Origin: Porphyromonas sp. COT-239 OH1446
GTDB taxonomy: Bacteria > Bacteroidota > Bacteroidia > Bacteroidales > Porphyromonadaceae
Direction of reading: 5' to 3'
Length of the DNA stretch: 48,160 bases
NCBI RefSeq assembly: GCF_000768875.1
Contig: NZ_JRAO01000003.1
Location: 9,108-57,267 of the forward strand
Within the stretch, counting starts at the first letter, position 1; every line of letters begins with the position of its first letter. A program made the translations under genes and the position numbers. This document shows, piece by piece, positions 34,353 through 43,370 of this stretch. Below the pieces are notes generated by a model. That model was given only the letters and a program-made list of their open reading frames with translations, did not search any database and was not told where the DNA came from.

Positions 34353-36677
34353 ATGTCTTACTCTTCGTTTAGACATTGGCTATTGGTAATCGCCCTACTA
34401 TGCGGCTACCCTCTTCGTGCACAGAGCTCTGCTCCAGAGCCCCGTCTCCTGCTCATAGAGGATGCTGAGAGCGGTGAAGCCATAGTCGGTGTACGCATCT
34501 TAGTGGGCAAGATCTCGTACTTGACAGGTCTTGAAGGGACTATCGACCTCAATCGAATCAAAGGCCTAAGCCCCAGCACCAGGCTAGAGATTAGCTCCAT
34601 TGGCTATCGTAGTCTGATCATCAGGCATAGTGAGCTTAAGCGCACAGGCAAAATCTATCGAGTACGCCTACATCCCGATGTCCGAGAGCTCTCGACACTA
34701 ACAGTTAATGCCGATCGCAAGTCGGTCAGTGTAAACGCTGTGAGCCGTCAAGTCGGCGCAAACGAGATTGCTCGATCCATGGGTAGCTCCCTAGCTGCTA
34801 TCCTCCAAGAAGTAAGCGGTGTAAGTATGCTTCAAAATGGGACTACAGTCGCCAAACCTATCATCCAAGGAATGTATGGCAACCGCATCCTGATCGTTAA
34901 TAATGGCGTGAGACAGTCGGGACAACAGTGGGGCGACGATCATGCCCCCGAACTCGACATGAGTAGCAGCCACTCAATCCAAGTGGTCAAGGGGGCAGAT
35001 GCTGTACGCTACGGGGCAGAAGCCCTCGGGGGAATCATCCTCATGGAGCAGAAGCGTCTACCCTACGGAGTTAAGAGTGTTCGAGGGAGTCTCGGGACAC
35101 TCTATGCGACTAATGGACGCCGCAGCAGTAGTATGGCCTCGGTAGAGGGCTCTCTATTAGGAGGAGAATGGGCTTATCGCCTGCAAGGATCATACACCAA
35201 TGCTGGAGACCGCTCTACCGCTCGCTACATCCTCAACAATACGGGGGTAAGGGAGCAGAACTTCTCCACCCTACTCGGCTGGAAGCGCAAGGCTTGGGAG
35301 GTAGAGCTCCTCTATAGCCGTTACGATAGCCGGGGCGGCATCTTGCGTTCGGCCCAGCTACGCAATAGGGATCAGATGGCCGAGTTGCTAAGCATTGGAC
35401 AGCCACTGACTTTCACTCCCTTCTCTCGAAAGATTGACTATCCCTACCATCATGTCATACATCACACTGCCACACTTAAGGCGAACCATAAGGCTTCTTG
35501 GGGTAAGCTATACGCTCAGAGCTCTTGGCAGCGAGACGAACGTAAGGAGTATGCCATAAGACGCAACAACAATTCGCACTTCCCTACTCTCGCACTAAAT
35601 CTCACCTCACTACAGCAGCTCTTGCGTTGGGAACATAGCTATGCTACCTCATGGCAGACAGAGGCTGGTGGACACTACACCTACACGAACAACTACAACA
35701 CGCCTGGCACAGGGGTTGTACCTGTAATCCCCAATTATGTAGATTACACGCTTGGTTTCTTCGGCGTACAGAAGTACCAACGTCGCCTTTGGGGAGCAGA
35801 ATTGGGTTTGCGTGTAGACCATCAGCGTATGAAAGCTTTGGGCTACGACATCTTCGGAGATTTGTATGGTGGGCCACACCAGTTCACAAATATCACCTAT
35901 AGCCTTGGGGGACATTATCGTTTGGGTGAGTACTGGCGACTCACGACTAATCTAGGTCTAGCCTGGCGAGCCCCACATGTGCACGAACTCTACAGCCAAG
36001 GGCAGCAGCACGGCTCTGCCACATACGTCATCGGCAAGCCCGACCTCAAGAGTGAATTAAGCCACAAATGGATCACCTCTCTGAGCTACCAAAGCCATAG
36101 AGTACGTCTGCAACTCGACGCTTATCTACAGTGGATAGATGGGTATATCTACGATGAACCAACGAAAGAGATCCGTACTACAATATCGGGCGACTATCCT
36201 GTGTTCTTGTTCCAGCAACGAGATGCATTCTTTCGAGGGGTCGATCTAGACCTCTCGCTCGATCTCATCGCAGATCTATCGTATCGTATTGTCGGATCGA
36301 TGGTGTGGGCTAATGAGCGTAATACAGGGCGTTACTTCCCTTATATCCCTGCACTCAGGGTCGATCAAGAGGTGGGGTGGCGGCCGAGCTTAGGCTCCTC
36401 AACCTCCTCCTTTGAGCTATCGGTGAAGCATCGCTTCGTAGACAAACAAAGACGCTTCGACCCCGAGACAGACCTCACGAATAGCCCCCCAGCCTACCAT
36501 CTAGTAGGCCTCGAAGCCAGCTACAGCTGGCTGATAGGCAAGAGGCAAGAGCTAGAGCTTGCCTTATCAAGCGACAACCTCCTAAACAAACAATATAAGG
36601 ACTACACCAACAGAGCAAGATACTACTCGCACGATGCAGGTAGAGACGTTCGCTTGTCTCTGCGGTGGACTTTCTAA
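34353..36677 (+). CDS. TonB-dependent outer-membrane receptor, probably for metal or metal complex
   Basis: A 774-residue outer-membrane active transporter. A signal peptide ends PLRAQ, residues about 30-110 form a carboxypeptidase-like regulatory beta-sandwich, then comes the plug (LAAILQEVSGVSMLQNG, IQGMYGNRILIVNNGVR, QVVKGADAVRYGAEALGG) and a barrel ending in DVRLSLRWTF with terminal Phe. The plug has QQWGDDHAPELD and barrel loops are His-rich (YPYHHVIHHTATLKANH, GGPHQF), as in zinc or copper receptors of the ZnuD kind. This is not a SusC protein: it is too short and no SusD follows. Start: MSYSSF at 34353 rather than the ATG at 34302, which would disrupt the signal peptide. The lipoprotein gene follows 49 nt downstream. 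Confidence 0.9.
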   Translation: MSYSSFRHWLLVIALLCGYPLRAQSSAPEPRLLLIEDAESGEAIVGVRILVGKISYLTGLEGTIDLNRIKGLSPSTRLEISSIGYRSLIIRHSELKRTGKIYRVRLHPDVRELSTLTVNADRKSVSVNAVSRQVGANEIARSMGSSLAAILQEVSGVSMLQNGTTVAKPIIQGMYGNRILIVNNGVRQSGQQWGDDHAPELDMSSSHSIQVVKGADAVRYGAEALGGIILMEQKRLPYGVKSVRGSLGTLYATNGRRSSSMASVEGSLLGGEWAYRLQGSYTNAGDRSTARYILNNTGVREQNFSTLLGWKRKAWEVELLYSRYDSRGGILRSAQLRNRDQMAELLSIGQPLTFTPFSRKIDYPYHHVIHHTATLKANHKASWGKLYAQSSWQRDERKEYAIRRNNNSHFPTLALNLTSLQQLLRWEHSYATSWQTEAGGHYTYTNNYNTPGTGVVPVIPNYVDYTLGFFGVQKYQRRLWGAELGLRVDHQRMKALGYDIFGDLYGGPHQFTNITYSLGGHYRLGEYWRLTTNLGLAWRAPHVHELYSQGQQHGSATYVIGKPDLKSELSHKWITSLSYQSHRVRLQLDAYLQWIDGYIYDEPTKEIRTTISGDYPVFLFQQRDAFFRGVDLDLSLDLIADLSYRIVGSMVWANERNTGRYFPYIPALRVDQEVGWRPSLGSSTSSFELSVKHRFVDKQRRFDPETDLTNSPPAYHLVGLEASYSWLIGKRQELELALSSDNLLNKQYKDYTNRARYYSHDAGRDVRLSLRWTF

Positions 36678-36726
36678 TCACGTTCATTATAATAATCGAT
36701 AACTAACTCTAAAAAACTAAAAACAG

Positions 36727-38469
36727 ATGAAGAGAACCAATCTTCTCCTCCCACTAGCCACGCTCGGCATCATGGGAATGCTTCTCGGGTTATCATCATG
36801 TAACCCTGAGAAACCTGTAGATCAGCGCAAAGACAAGAAGCACGAGAACCCTCAACAGGCAGTCTACACACTCATCGAGGGAGAGCTAAGTGCAGAGGCC
36901 TTTGCAGGTAATCCAGCAATCAAGGATGTGAAGCTCAAAGAGGAAACGAAGCAGATCATTCGCTTCTCCGACAGCAAGACCAAGGGCTGGGCAGTCGAAG
37001 ACAACAGTCCCAACAAACAGTTCAAGGTCAAGAGCAGCCTCAGCTCTCCCAACACAGTATATGTGCTACTCGTAGACTACTATAGCCCTTCGGGAGCGCA
37101 CATGAATAATCAGTTCATTGACAACGGCCAAGACCGAATCCATCAGCACTTCTTCTCTATGTACAACAAGAGCAAGCTCCTAGTGCGCAACCCCAAGTCA
37201 TTACCCTATGGATACCGCTATGCCGATACCACTCCATGGAACGAGGCTAATGGCCGTCTTACAGGTAAGGAGAATCCTATTGGCTTCAAGGGGATCATCA
37301 ACTTCACTAAGGACAACGTGCGCTTCAATCTCAATATAGATCTGCTGCATGGCTTCGTTCCCAAAGACAAGTTTGGGCTTGCCCCCTTTTGGGCTCCAAG
37401 CGGAGAGCTACGTACCAACAGTGATATGGATGTAGCAGTCAAACTACCTATCTACGTGGGAGAGGCAAGCGAAAACCTCAATATGGATGCCAATGCACCC
37501 TCCCCCAATCCAGAAAATCCTTCTAAACCTGATAATCCCAGCACACCAGGAGAGGCTACCAAGGCCTTGAACAAGCTCAATGTAAAGCGTATCCACATGA
37601 ATTTCTTCATGGGGCACCTACACTCCATGACTTCCTTCCACTATGTTCCAGGGCCAACAAACATCAAAAGTCCCTACTTAAAACTGGAACAGGAGATAGA
37701 CCTAGAATACCAGGACGGCAAATGGGTAACGACAGCCAAGAGCAAAGGCAACAAGATCCTAGCCATCGAGTCTGTACTCGAAGCCTCTCCATACAATAAA
37801 GAAACGAAGCTGCCAGCACCGGTCTATGGATGCTGGATACGCTACTACAACGAAGCAGACCAAGAGATTACCGATCAGATTGCCTCTGGAAATAACTATC
37901 AGCATTTCTTCATCGCCAGCAATGTTAAGGGGATTTTGGACGATCCACTGACAGGGGAGACGGAGAATACCCAAGACCTCATCAAGTACATCTACAGAGA
38001 CACTACACCTTGGGACAAGAGTGGAGATAAGGATAGGAATACTAAGTTCAACGATGCTGCGAACCCCATAGGCCATAAGGGTTTCTTCCACTTTCCCAAA
38101 AGCAAGAGATCTTTCGATATGGTGATCGAGCTTTGGGATGTGAAGAATGCCAAGGTAGACCCCAACACAGGCAAAGCATCACCATATTACCAGCCAAGTG
38201 AACATCTTCGTAAGCATGGTGAGGCAGTACTTCGCTTCTCTATCCCCATTTATGTACCAACATCTAGAAAAGTTATAGAAAAGATCCCTGCCGATGTGGA
38301 TGAAGAGGATCTACCCAACTTCAAGATAGAGGAGCTCGGAGCTCTTGAGCAGAAGGCTCTCAAGTACATCATGGAACTCCTCGGACTCTCTTGGGAGGAG
38401 ATCAAAAATGATCTTTATAACCGTAGCTGGGGTGAGCGCGGAGATGAAGGTGCTGGGGCTTGGTTCTAA
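36727..38469 (+). CDS. Internally duplicated His-rich lipoprotein, function unknown
   Basis: A 580-residue lipoprotein with signal peptide and lipobox LLGLSSC (Cys 25). Two related domains are visible. Domain 1 has IHQHFF, YRYADTTPW, NPIGFKGIINF, FNLNIDL and KLPIYVGE. Domain 2 repeats these as YQHFF, YIYRDTTPW, NPIGHKGFFHF, FDMVIEL and FSIPIYVP. A Pro/Asn-rich linker (PSPNPENPSKPDNPS) joins them, and domain 2 is preceded by HMNFFMGHLHSMTSFHY, rich in possible metal ligands. The C-terminus is acidic and helical. It is co-transcribed with the TonB-dependent receptor, so it is probably a surface or periplasmic partner that captures the ligand; that is inference. I cannot assign a named family. 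Confidence 0.75.
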   Translation: MKRTNLLLPLATLGIMGMLLGLSSCNPEKPVDQRKDKKHENPQQAVYTLIEGELSAEAFAGNPAIKDVKLKEETKQIIRFSDSKTKGWAVEDNSPNKQFKVKSSLSSPNTVYVLLVDYYSPSGAHMNNQFIDNGQDRIHQHFFSMYNKSKLLVRNPKSLPYGYRYADTTPWNEANGRLTGKENPIGFKGIINFTKDNVRFNLNIDLLHGFVPKDKFGLAPFWAPSGELRTNSDMDVAVKLPIYVGEASENLNMDANAPSPNPENPSKPDNPSTPGEATKALNKLNVKRIHMNFFMGHLHSMTSFHYVPGPTNIKSPYLKLEQEIDLEYQDGKWVTTAKSKGNKILAIESVLEASPYNKETKLPAPVYGCWIRYYNEADQEITDQIASGNNYQHFFIASNVKGILDDPLTGETENTQDLIKYIYRDTTPWDKSGDKDRNTKFNDAANPIGHKGFFHFPKSKRSFDMVIELWDVKNAKVDPNTGKASPYYQPSEHLRKHGEAVLRFSIPIYVPTSRKVIEKIPADVDEEDLPNFKIEELGALEQKALKYIMELLGLSWEEIKNDLYNRSWGERGDEGAGAWF

Positions 38470-38535
38470 GCCTCTCGAGGCCTAGAGACTGATTACTCTC
38501 AGAGATCTTTAGGCTCAGACCTCGATCGAGAAAGA

Positions 38536-38575
38536 ATGAGCGGCAATGTCGGATTGTTCCGTCATTGCCGCTCAT
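38536..38575. terminator. Bidirectional terminator between the lipoprotein gene and priA
   Basis: ATGAGCGGCAATG (38536-38548) pairs with CATTGCCGCTCAT (38563-38575). After one T-T mismatch the stem continues as CGGA/TCCG, giving about 17 pairs in all. It lies between convergent genes and is followed by CATTTCTCC on the plus strand and TCTTTCTC on the minus strand. Confidence 0.75.
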
Positions 38576-38642
38576 CATTTCTCCTACAGCTGCCCCATGC
38601 CTGTAGGCGAGGAATGATATTACCTAGAGAGAGATTAGAGTC

Positions 38643-41159
38643 TTAGAGTGGATCGACATCGTAGTCGATGCGCACACGAGAGAGCTCAGGATACTGGCGA
38701 CGAAGCATAGCCTCTGCTTCCAGCATAGCCTCCCGCTCCTGTCGATACGATACCTGGTAGGGACGTCTGAGCATAATCCGCCGGAGGTATTGCCCATCAA
38801 TTCGCCCCACATATGGTCTCTGAGCCTCGAAGACCTCGGTATGCTCCAATAGCCTCCTCAAGAGGCAAACTAGAGTAATCCCCGCCGCCTCGACGAGTGT
38901 CTCGTCGAAGCTATGCAGATGAATGTACGTTAGTCTAGTAAAAGGGGGAAAGCCCAAAAGCTGACGCTCCGAGAGGATACTCTTGATAAAATCATCATAG
39001 GCCTCATGTCTCAGGCTCTCGATGAAGGGATTGAGCGGATTGGTCGTTTGGATGAGCATACGCATCGGCTCATCCATCCCTGAGCGGGCCGATACAGCCC
39101 TCATACGCAACTGGTAAAGAAGCTGAAAGGCTCTCTCATCAGCCCTGAAGTCAGGGAAGCCCAAGATCGTCTCGAGCTGTACGATCGCGATGAGACCGAG
39201 ATTGTCCCAAATGGGTTGGCCCTTGATGAGCTGTGTCCCGATCACTATATCCACCTCTCCTGAAGCTATTTGGTCGCTGATCTCTCGGATGCGCTTGGCA
39301 CTCTGTAGGCTTACACTATCTATCCTAAGGATATGCTCTCGTCCCCAAAGTGTGCAGGCCTCCTCCTCTACCCGCTCACTACCATACCCCACGAGACGTA
39401 ATGCGGGCTGAGAACCATACGATGTCTCTACTGTGGTAGCCGAGCAGCTAGGGCAGCTCGTGGGCAAGACACGGCTATAACCGCAGTAGGAGCAGCTCAG
39501 TCGCCCCAGGGATTGATAGTAGTGCATACTGACATCGCACGAGTGGCAACGGATGCGCTCTCCACACTGGGCACAGACGATATGTGGGGCATAGCCTTTT
39601 CGGTTCTGCAGGAGCAGGGAGCGTTGCCCTTTGGACAACTGTTCATTGACCTCACACTGCATCCTTCGGGAGATAATCTGCCCGTAACGCATGCTCCTCT
39701 TATCTCGTTCGGCCGAGAGATCGATGACCTCTATAGAGCATCTACTCTGCCCATCATCAAGACTAGAGCGTGGGGTGTGGATGAGCCCATACTTGCCTCG
39801 TAGCGTATTAAAGAGCACCTCTGCAGAGGGTGTCTCAGAAGTCAAGACGACAGGGCAAGCCCGACGTACACCCAACCACACCGCAACATCACGGGCATGG
39901 AAACGAGGGGCTACATGCTGCTGTTTGTACAGATATTCATGTTCCTCGTCTACAATGATCAAGCCAAGGCGAGATAGGGGGAGAAAGAGTGCGCTGCGAT
40001 TGCCCACAACCAAGGAGGGCTCTGTCTCTCGGGCTAGGCGCAAATACACCTCGACTCGTACCTCTTCACTGACCATGGTGTGGTAATGGTAAACCCTATG
40101 CAGGCTACAAGCTGCCTCGAGTCGAGAAATGAATCGAGCAGCACTTGGCCCTCCATAGGCAGAGGGCGAGAGCAGGAGTGCCTGCTCACCTCGCTCGAGG
40201 CATTGGACAACGAGCGAGGCAATGAGCTGCTCTTTGTATTCGACCTCGTGTGCATAGATGAGGGTTACCGCTTTATCGAGCTTCGGTGGGGGCAGTAACT
40301 CCTCGTTCGGACGGATTGCGAGGGCTGTAGAGGCTGCATCCAGTCGACTGATCTCCTCCTCCTCGGTGATGAGGCAGCCTCGCTTGATCAAAGCCGTGAT
40401 CAGAGCTCCTCGAGAAGGCTCTGACGCCTGAACTTCTCTGCGAGGCAGAGGGGATGTCCATCCTCTCTCAGCAAATAGATCCAATAGCTCTGCCATGAGG
40501 GCTTGTTGCTTGGGGGCACGACTGAGGGTAGAGAGGAGTGCATCATGCTTCTCTTCGTCCATCCACTCCTCAGGCAGGCGTAGCACCCTTTGTCTGCGAA
40601 CCTTATAGCTCGAACGTACAACCTCCTCCGTGTAGATAGCCCCGATCTCGGTGAGTAGGGTACACAGACGGCTTAGATCTGCCCTACCGAGGCGTTGCTG
40701 TAAAGCCTTGAGGCTTAGTGATCGCTTAGGCTCTTGATGCAGCTGATCTAGGAAGAGGTACTCCTGCTCGCTCAGAGGTGTTTGCGCCTCGAAGTCTTCG
40801 CAGGCATATACCACCGTTGAGCTCTCTGGTAGCAGTGCTCGGGGCATAGCTGTACGCAGCACCGAACCGAGGCTACAGCAATAGTACTCGGCGACCCAAG
40901 CCCACTGCTCGATCATCTGCTCCGAAACGATGGGCTCTTCGTCGAGGATCTCATCAATGCTTTTGAGCTTATTCTCAGCCAATCCCAGTGGTAGAGAGGC
41001 CTCTACAGAGCGGATAATCCCCGTATAAAAACGCTTCGAACCAAACGAGACTACCGCCCGACAACCAACGAGCCCTCGACCTCGCAGTCGAAGGCTCGCC
41101 GAGAGACGATAGTGATACCGCTCACGAAGGTCCAGAGGAAGAATTACCTCGACATACAT
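38643..41159 (-). CDS. priA: PriA-like primosomal protein with degenerate helicase motifs
   Basis: Primosomal protein N', which in other bacteria restarts stalled replication forks. The 838-residue protein keeps the N-terminal DNA-binding region (MYVEVILPLDL, VGCRAVVSFG), GNRSALF, DEEHE with YKQQ and PRFHARDVA, and the zinc-binding cysteines (CAQCGERIRCHSC, CSYCGY, CPSC). However, the place of the Walker A motif (usually GVTGSGKT) reads LIYAHEVEYKEQ (about residues 301-312). SATPS is SETPS, GTQMxxKGHDF is GTQLIKGQPIW, and the QVAGRAGR motif is QLRMRAVSARS. The frame is intact, so this is drift rather than a frameshift. It probably binds DNA and partners but may not hydrolyse ATP. Start: 41159 (an ATG at 41183 would overlap gltA). 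Confidence 0.85.
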   Translation of the reverse strand: MYVEVILPLDLRERYHYRLSASLRLRGRGLVGCRAVVSFGSKRFYTGIIRSVEASLPLGLAENKLKSIDEILDEEPIVSEQMIEQWAWVAEYYCCSLGSVLRTAMPRALLPESSTVVYACEDFEAQTPLSEQEYLFLDQLHQEPKRSLSLKALQQRLGRADLSRLCTLLTEIGAIYTEEVVRSSYKVRRQRVLRLPEEWMDEEKHDALLSTLSRAPKQQALMAELLDLFAERGWTSPLPRREVQASEPSRGALITALIKRGCLITEEEEISRLDAASTALAIRPNEELLPPPKLDKAVTLIYAHEVEYKEQLIASLVVQCLERGEQALLLSPSAYGGPSAARFISRLEAACSLHRVYHYHTMVSEEVRVEVYLRLARETEPSLVVGNRSALFLPLSRLGLIIVDEEHEYLYKQQHVAPRFHARDVAVWLGVRRACPVVLTSETPSAEVLFNTLRGKYGLIHTPRSSLDDGQSRCSIEVIDLSAERDKRSMRYGQIISRRMQCEVNEQLSKGQRSLLLQNRKGYAPHIVCAQCGERIRCHSCDVSMHYYQSLGRLSCSYCGYSRVLPTSCPSCSATTVETSYGSQPALRLVGYGSERVEEEACTLWGREHILRIDSVSLQSAKRIREISDQIASGEVDIVIGTQLIKGQPIWDNLGLIAIVQLETILGFPDFRADERAFQLLYQLRMRAVSARSGMDEPMRMLIQTTNPLNPFIESLRHEAYDDFIKSILSERQLLGFPPFTRLTYIHLHSFDETLVEAAGITLVCLLRRLLEHTEVFEAQRPYVGRIDGQYLRRIMLRRPYQVSYRQEREAMLEAEAMLRRQYPELSRVRIDYDVDPL

Positions 41160-41175
41160 ACTACGATCGAGACCT

Positions 41176-42645
41176 CTAAACAAGACGCTGGTGAAGGGCT
41201 AGAGCTGCCCGACGGCCATCTCCCATAGCCTCTACAACGGTTGCCCCACCACGGGCGACATCTCCTCCTGCGAAGACGAAGTCTAGGTTTGTCGCCCCGT
41301 CGGCATCTACAATATAGCTTCCCCACTTATTTGTCGCTACACCATCGAGGCTATGGGCCAGCGTCGGATCAACAGACGAACCGATACTTACGATCGAATA
41401 GTCGATCGGTATGCTGATAATATCTCCAGGGATAGGGACTGGCTTGCGACGCCCCTGTTCATCTTCTTCACCCAGGCACATCCTCTGGATCTCCACTGAG
41501 GCGAGGCGACCATCCGAGCCTGCATGGTAAGCGATCGGCACATGAAGCATCCGAAAGTCTGCCCCCTCCTCTAGAGCCTGCTCTACCTCTTCTCGACAGG
41601 CGGGCATCTCCACCTCGGTTCGTCGATAAAGCAGTATCGCTCGCTCTGCACCGAGGCGAATAGCTACCCGCAGCACATCCATCGCTGTATTACCGCCACC
41701 GACTACAGCGACCGTCTTACCCGTGAGATTGAGGAGTTCATGGCGACGAGGCTCACCCTCGGGATGTAGGTTCGCTAAGCGCAGGAAGTAGGTCGAGTCC
41801 GTTACCTCGGCCAATTCCTCCCCTGGGATGCCCATATAGCCCGCCTCTGTCGCCCCAATGCCGACGAAACAAGCAACAAAGCCCTCGGCTTTGAGGTCAG
41901 CAAAAGATAGGTCTCTACCGACAAAGGTGTTTGTTCTAAACTCTACGCCCAACCTCCTCAGAGCATCAATCTCCCGATCGATCACCTCGCTAGGGAGACG
42001 AAACTCAGGTATTCCATAGCGCATGACACCACCCAAGACCGAGAGAGCTTCGAAGACTGTTACTGAATAACCCCATAAGGCCATATCCCTTGCGAAGGCT
42101 AGTCCCGCAGGACCACTCCCCACGACGGCAATGCGTAGGCCATTGCTCGAAGCCTGCTCGTGCCTAGACTCGTAGCCTGTGCGAGCAGCCCAATCGGCCA
42201 CATACCGCTCGAGTGCACCGATCTTGACAGGGGGTTTACCCAGCGAGGCAGGATAAATGCACCCCCCCTCGCATTGATTCTCATGCGGACACACACGGCT
42301 ACAGATCCCAGAGAGAACGGAAGTCTCAGTGATGATGTCTCGAGCCGAGGCCAAGTCCCCTCGCTCAATATACTTGACAAAGGTCGGGATGTGAATGCCC
42401 ACAGGGCAGCCCTGCATACAACCAGGCTTAGGACAATCGAGGCAACGACGAGACTCCTCTATGGCCATAGCCTCTGTAAAACCCAGATTGACTTCGTTAT
42501 AAAAGGCTTTTAATCGCTCATCGCCCTGGAGATGAGGCATCTTATGGTTCGGTAAGCTCATTCGCTCCTTCGTGGCAATAGCTTTACGCAGATCGGCCCG
42601 CCAGGGTTCTTGTCTGCGTGCTTGGATCAGTTCCTCTCGGTTCAT
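41176..42645 (-). CDS. gltA: NADPH-dependent glutamate synthase small-subunit-type oxidoreductase
   Basis: A 489-residue flavoprotein of the GltD/NfnL type. The N-terminal part binds two Fe-S clusters (CLDCPKPGCMQGCP and CSRVCPHENQCEGGC). Then come the FAD-binding VVGSGPAGLAFA, GGVMRYGIPEFRLP, the NADPH-binding VVGGGNTAMDVLR and the C-terminal FAGGDVARGGATVVEAMGDGR. The family covers homotetrameric glutamate synthase (GltA) and the large subunit of NADH-dependent ferredoxin:NADP oxidoreductase (NfnB/SudA). The partner small subunit usually sits next to the latter, but none is adjacent here; lolA is upstream and priA follows by 16 nt. The exact reaction is therefore open. Confidence 0.85.
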   Translation of the reverse strand: MNREELIQARRQEPWRADLRKAIATKERMSLPNHKMPHLQGDERLKAFYNEVNLGFTEAMAIEESRRCLDCPKPGCMQGCPVGIHIPTFVKYIERGDLASARDIITETSVLSGICSRVCPHENQCEGGCIYPASLGKPPVKIGALERYVADWAARTGYESRHEQASSNGLRIAVVGSGPAGLAFARDMALWGYSVTVFEALSVLGGVMRYGIPEFRLPSEVIDREIDALRRLGVEFRTNTFVGRDLSFADLKAEGFVACFVGIGATEAGYMGIPGEELAEVTDSTYFLRLANLHPEGEPRRHELLNLTGKTVAVVGGGNTAMDVLRVAIRLGAERAILLYRRTEVEMPACREEVEQALEEGADFRMLHVPIAYHAGSDGRLASVEIQRMCLGEEDEQGRRKPVPIPGDIISIPIDYSIVSIGSSVDPTLAHSLDGVATNKWGSYIVDADGATNLDFVFAGGDVARGGATVVEAMGDGRRAALALHQRLV

Positions 42646-42704
42646 CGTCTTGTTGGTTCTTCTGCTCTATAACTGATGGGTCTACGATAGACCTCATAAT
42701 TGCC

Positions 42705-43340
42705 CTAACGTAGGTCTACAACTTCGCAGCCTGGGGCAAACATTCCCTTGTTGAGGCGGAAGTATTCTGCGGCTTGCTTAGCCACTGCATCAATCTTTTT
42801 GATCTTAACCTCTAGGCGAGAGACATTCTCCCCTGAGAGAATAATCACCTCTGCTGGCAGCCCTGTGATCCTAGAGAAGCCCACCTGGATGTCCTTGATT
42901 TGGCTACCAGATGACCTCGGGGTAAAGAGTAGGACATGATTAAGTTTCGTTTGAGGCAGCTCAGAGATCTTATAATGCTTATGCCCTGAGCTCAAGAAGA
43001 GCAGAGGGTTCAGCTGTAGGAGCTCCTCCTCCGTTGGTTCACTGATGTAGAGCGTATTACTCGAGGCATCGTGGTAGGTTAATACCCCACGAGAGAAGAC
43101 GGCCGTAATCACGCCATAGGTCAAGCGAAACTGGCCCTCCTGTAGATGGAGAGTTGCCTCTGTGCGCTCACCTTGCTCTGCTTTGCCCTCGAAGTAAGTA
43201 CTTTGTAGCTCGACCCGAGTAGCAGCATGAAAGGAGAGCTCCGTGCGCGCTCGATCAAGAATATTATTTGATTGAGCTCTCAGGAGGCAGGGAGCAGCAA
43301 CTGTTAGTAAAAGGGTTAGGTTATAAATAATCTTGTTCAT
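42705..43340 (-). CDS. lolA: LolA-like outer-membrane lipoprotein carrier
   Basis: A 211-residue periplasmic protein with a signal peptide (KIIYNLTLLLTVAAP, cut likely after RAQ). The mature part shows the LolA pattern of beta strands: FEGKAEQGERTEATLHLQEGQFRL, YHDASSNTLYISEP and the late VSRLEVKIKKID. LolA carries lipoproteins from the inner to the outer membrane. A LolA gene directly after ftsK, as here (30 nt), is the normal Bacteroidota arrangement and supports the call. Divergence from proteobacterial LolA is high. Confidence 0.8.
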   Translation of the reverse strand: MNKIIYNLTLLLTVAAPCLLRAQSNNILDRARTELSFHAATRVELQSTYFEGKAEQGERTEATLHLQEGQFRLTYGVITAVFSRGVLTYHDASSNTLYISEPTEEELLQLNPLLFLSSGHKHYKISELPQTKLNHVLLFTPRSSGSQIKDIQVGFSRITGLPAEVIILSGENVSRLEVKIKKIDAVAKQAAEYFRLNKGMFAPGCEVVDLR

Positions 43341-43370
43341 TTCATGAAATCAATTGAAACATTCGGTTCT

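Noticed and set aside
34353-38469. SusC/SusD glycan uptake pair
   Set aside because: The receptor is about 770 residues and lacks SusC-like length, and the lipoprotein has no SusD (TPR) features.
38643-41159. Frameshift or sequencing error explaining the missing Walker A in PriA
   Set aside because: The single frame is open throughout, flanking segments align to the family on both sides, and several separate motifs are altered, which one indel would not cause.
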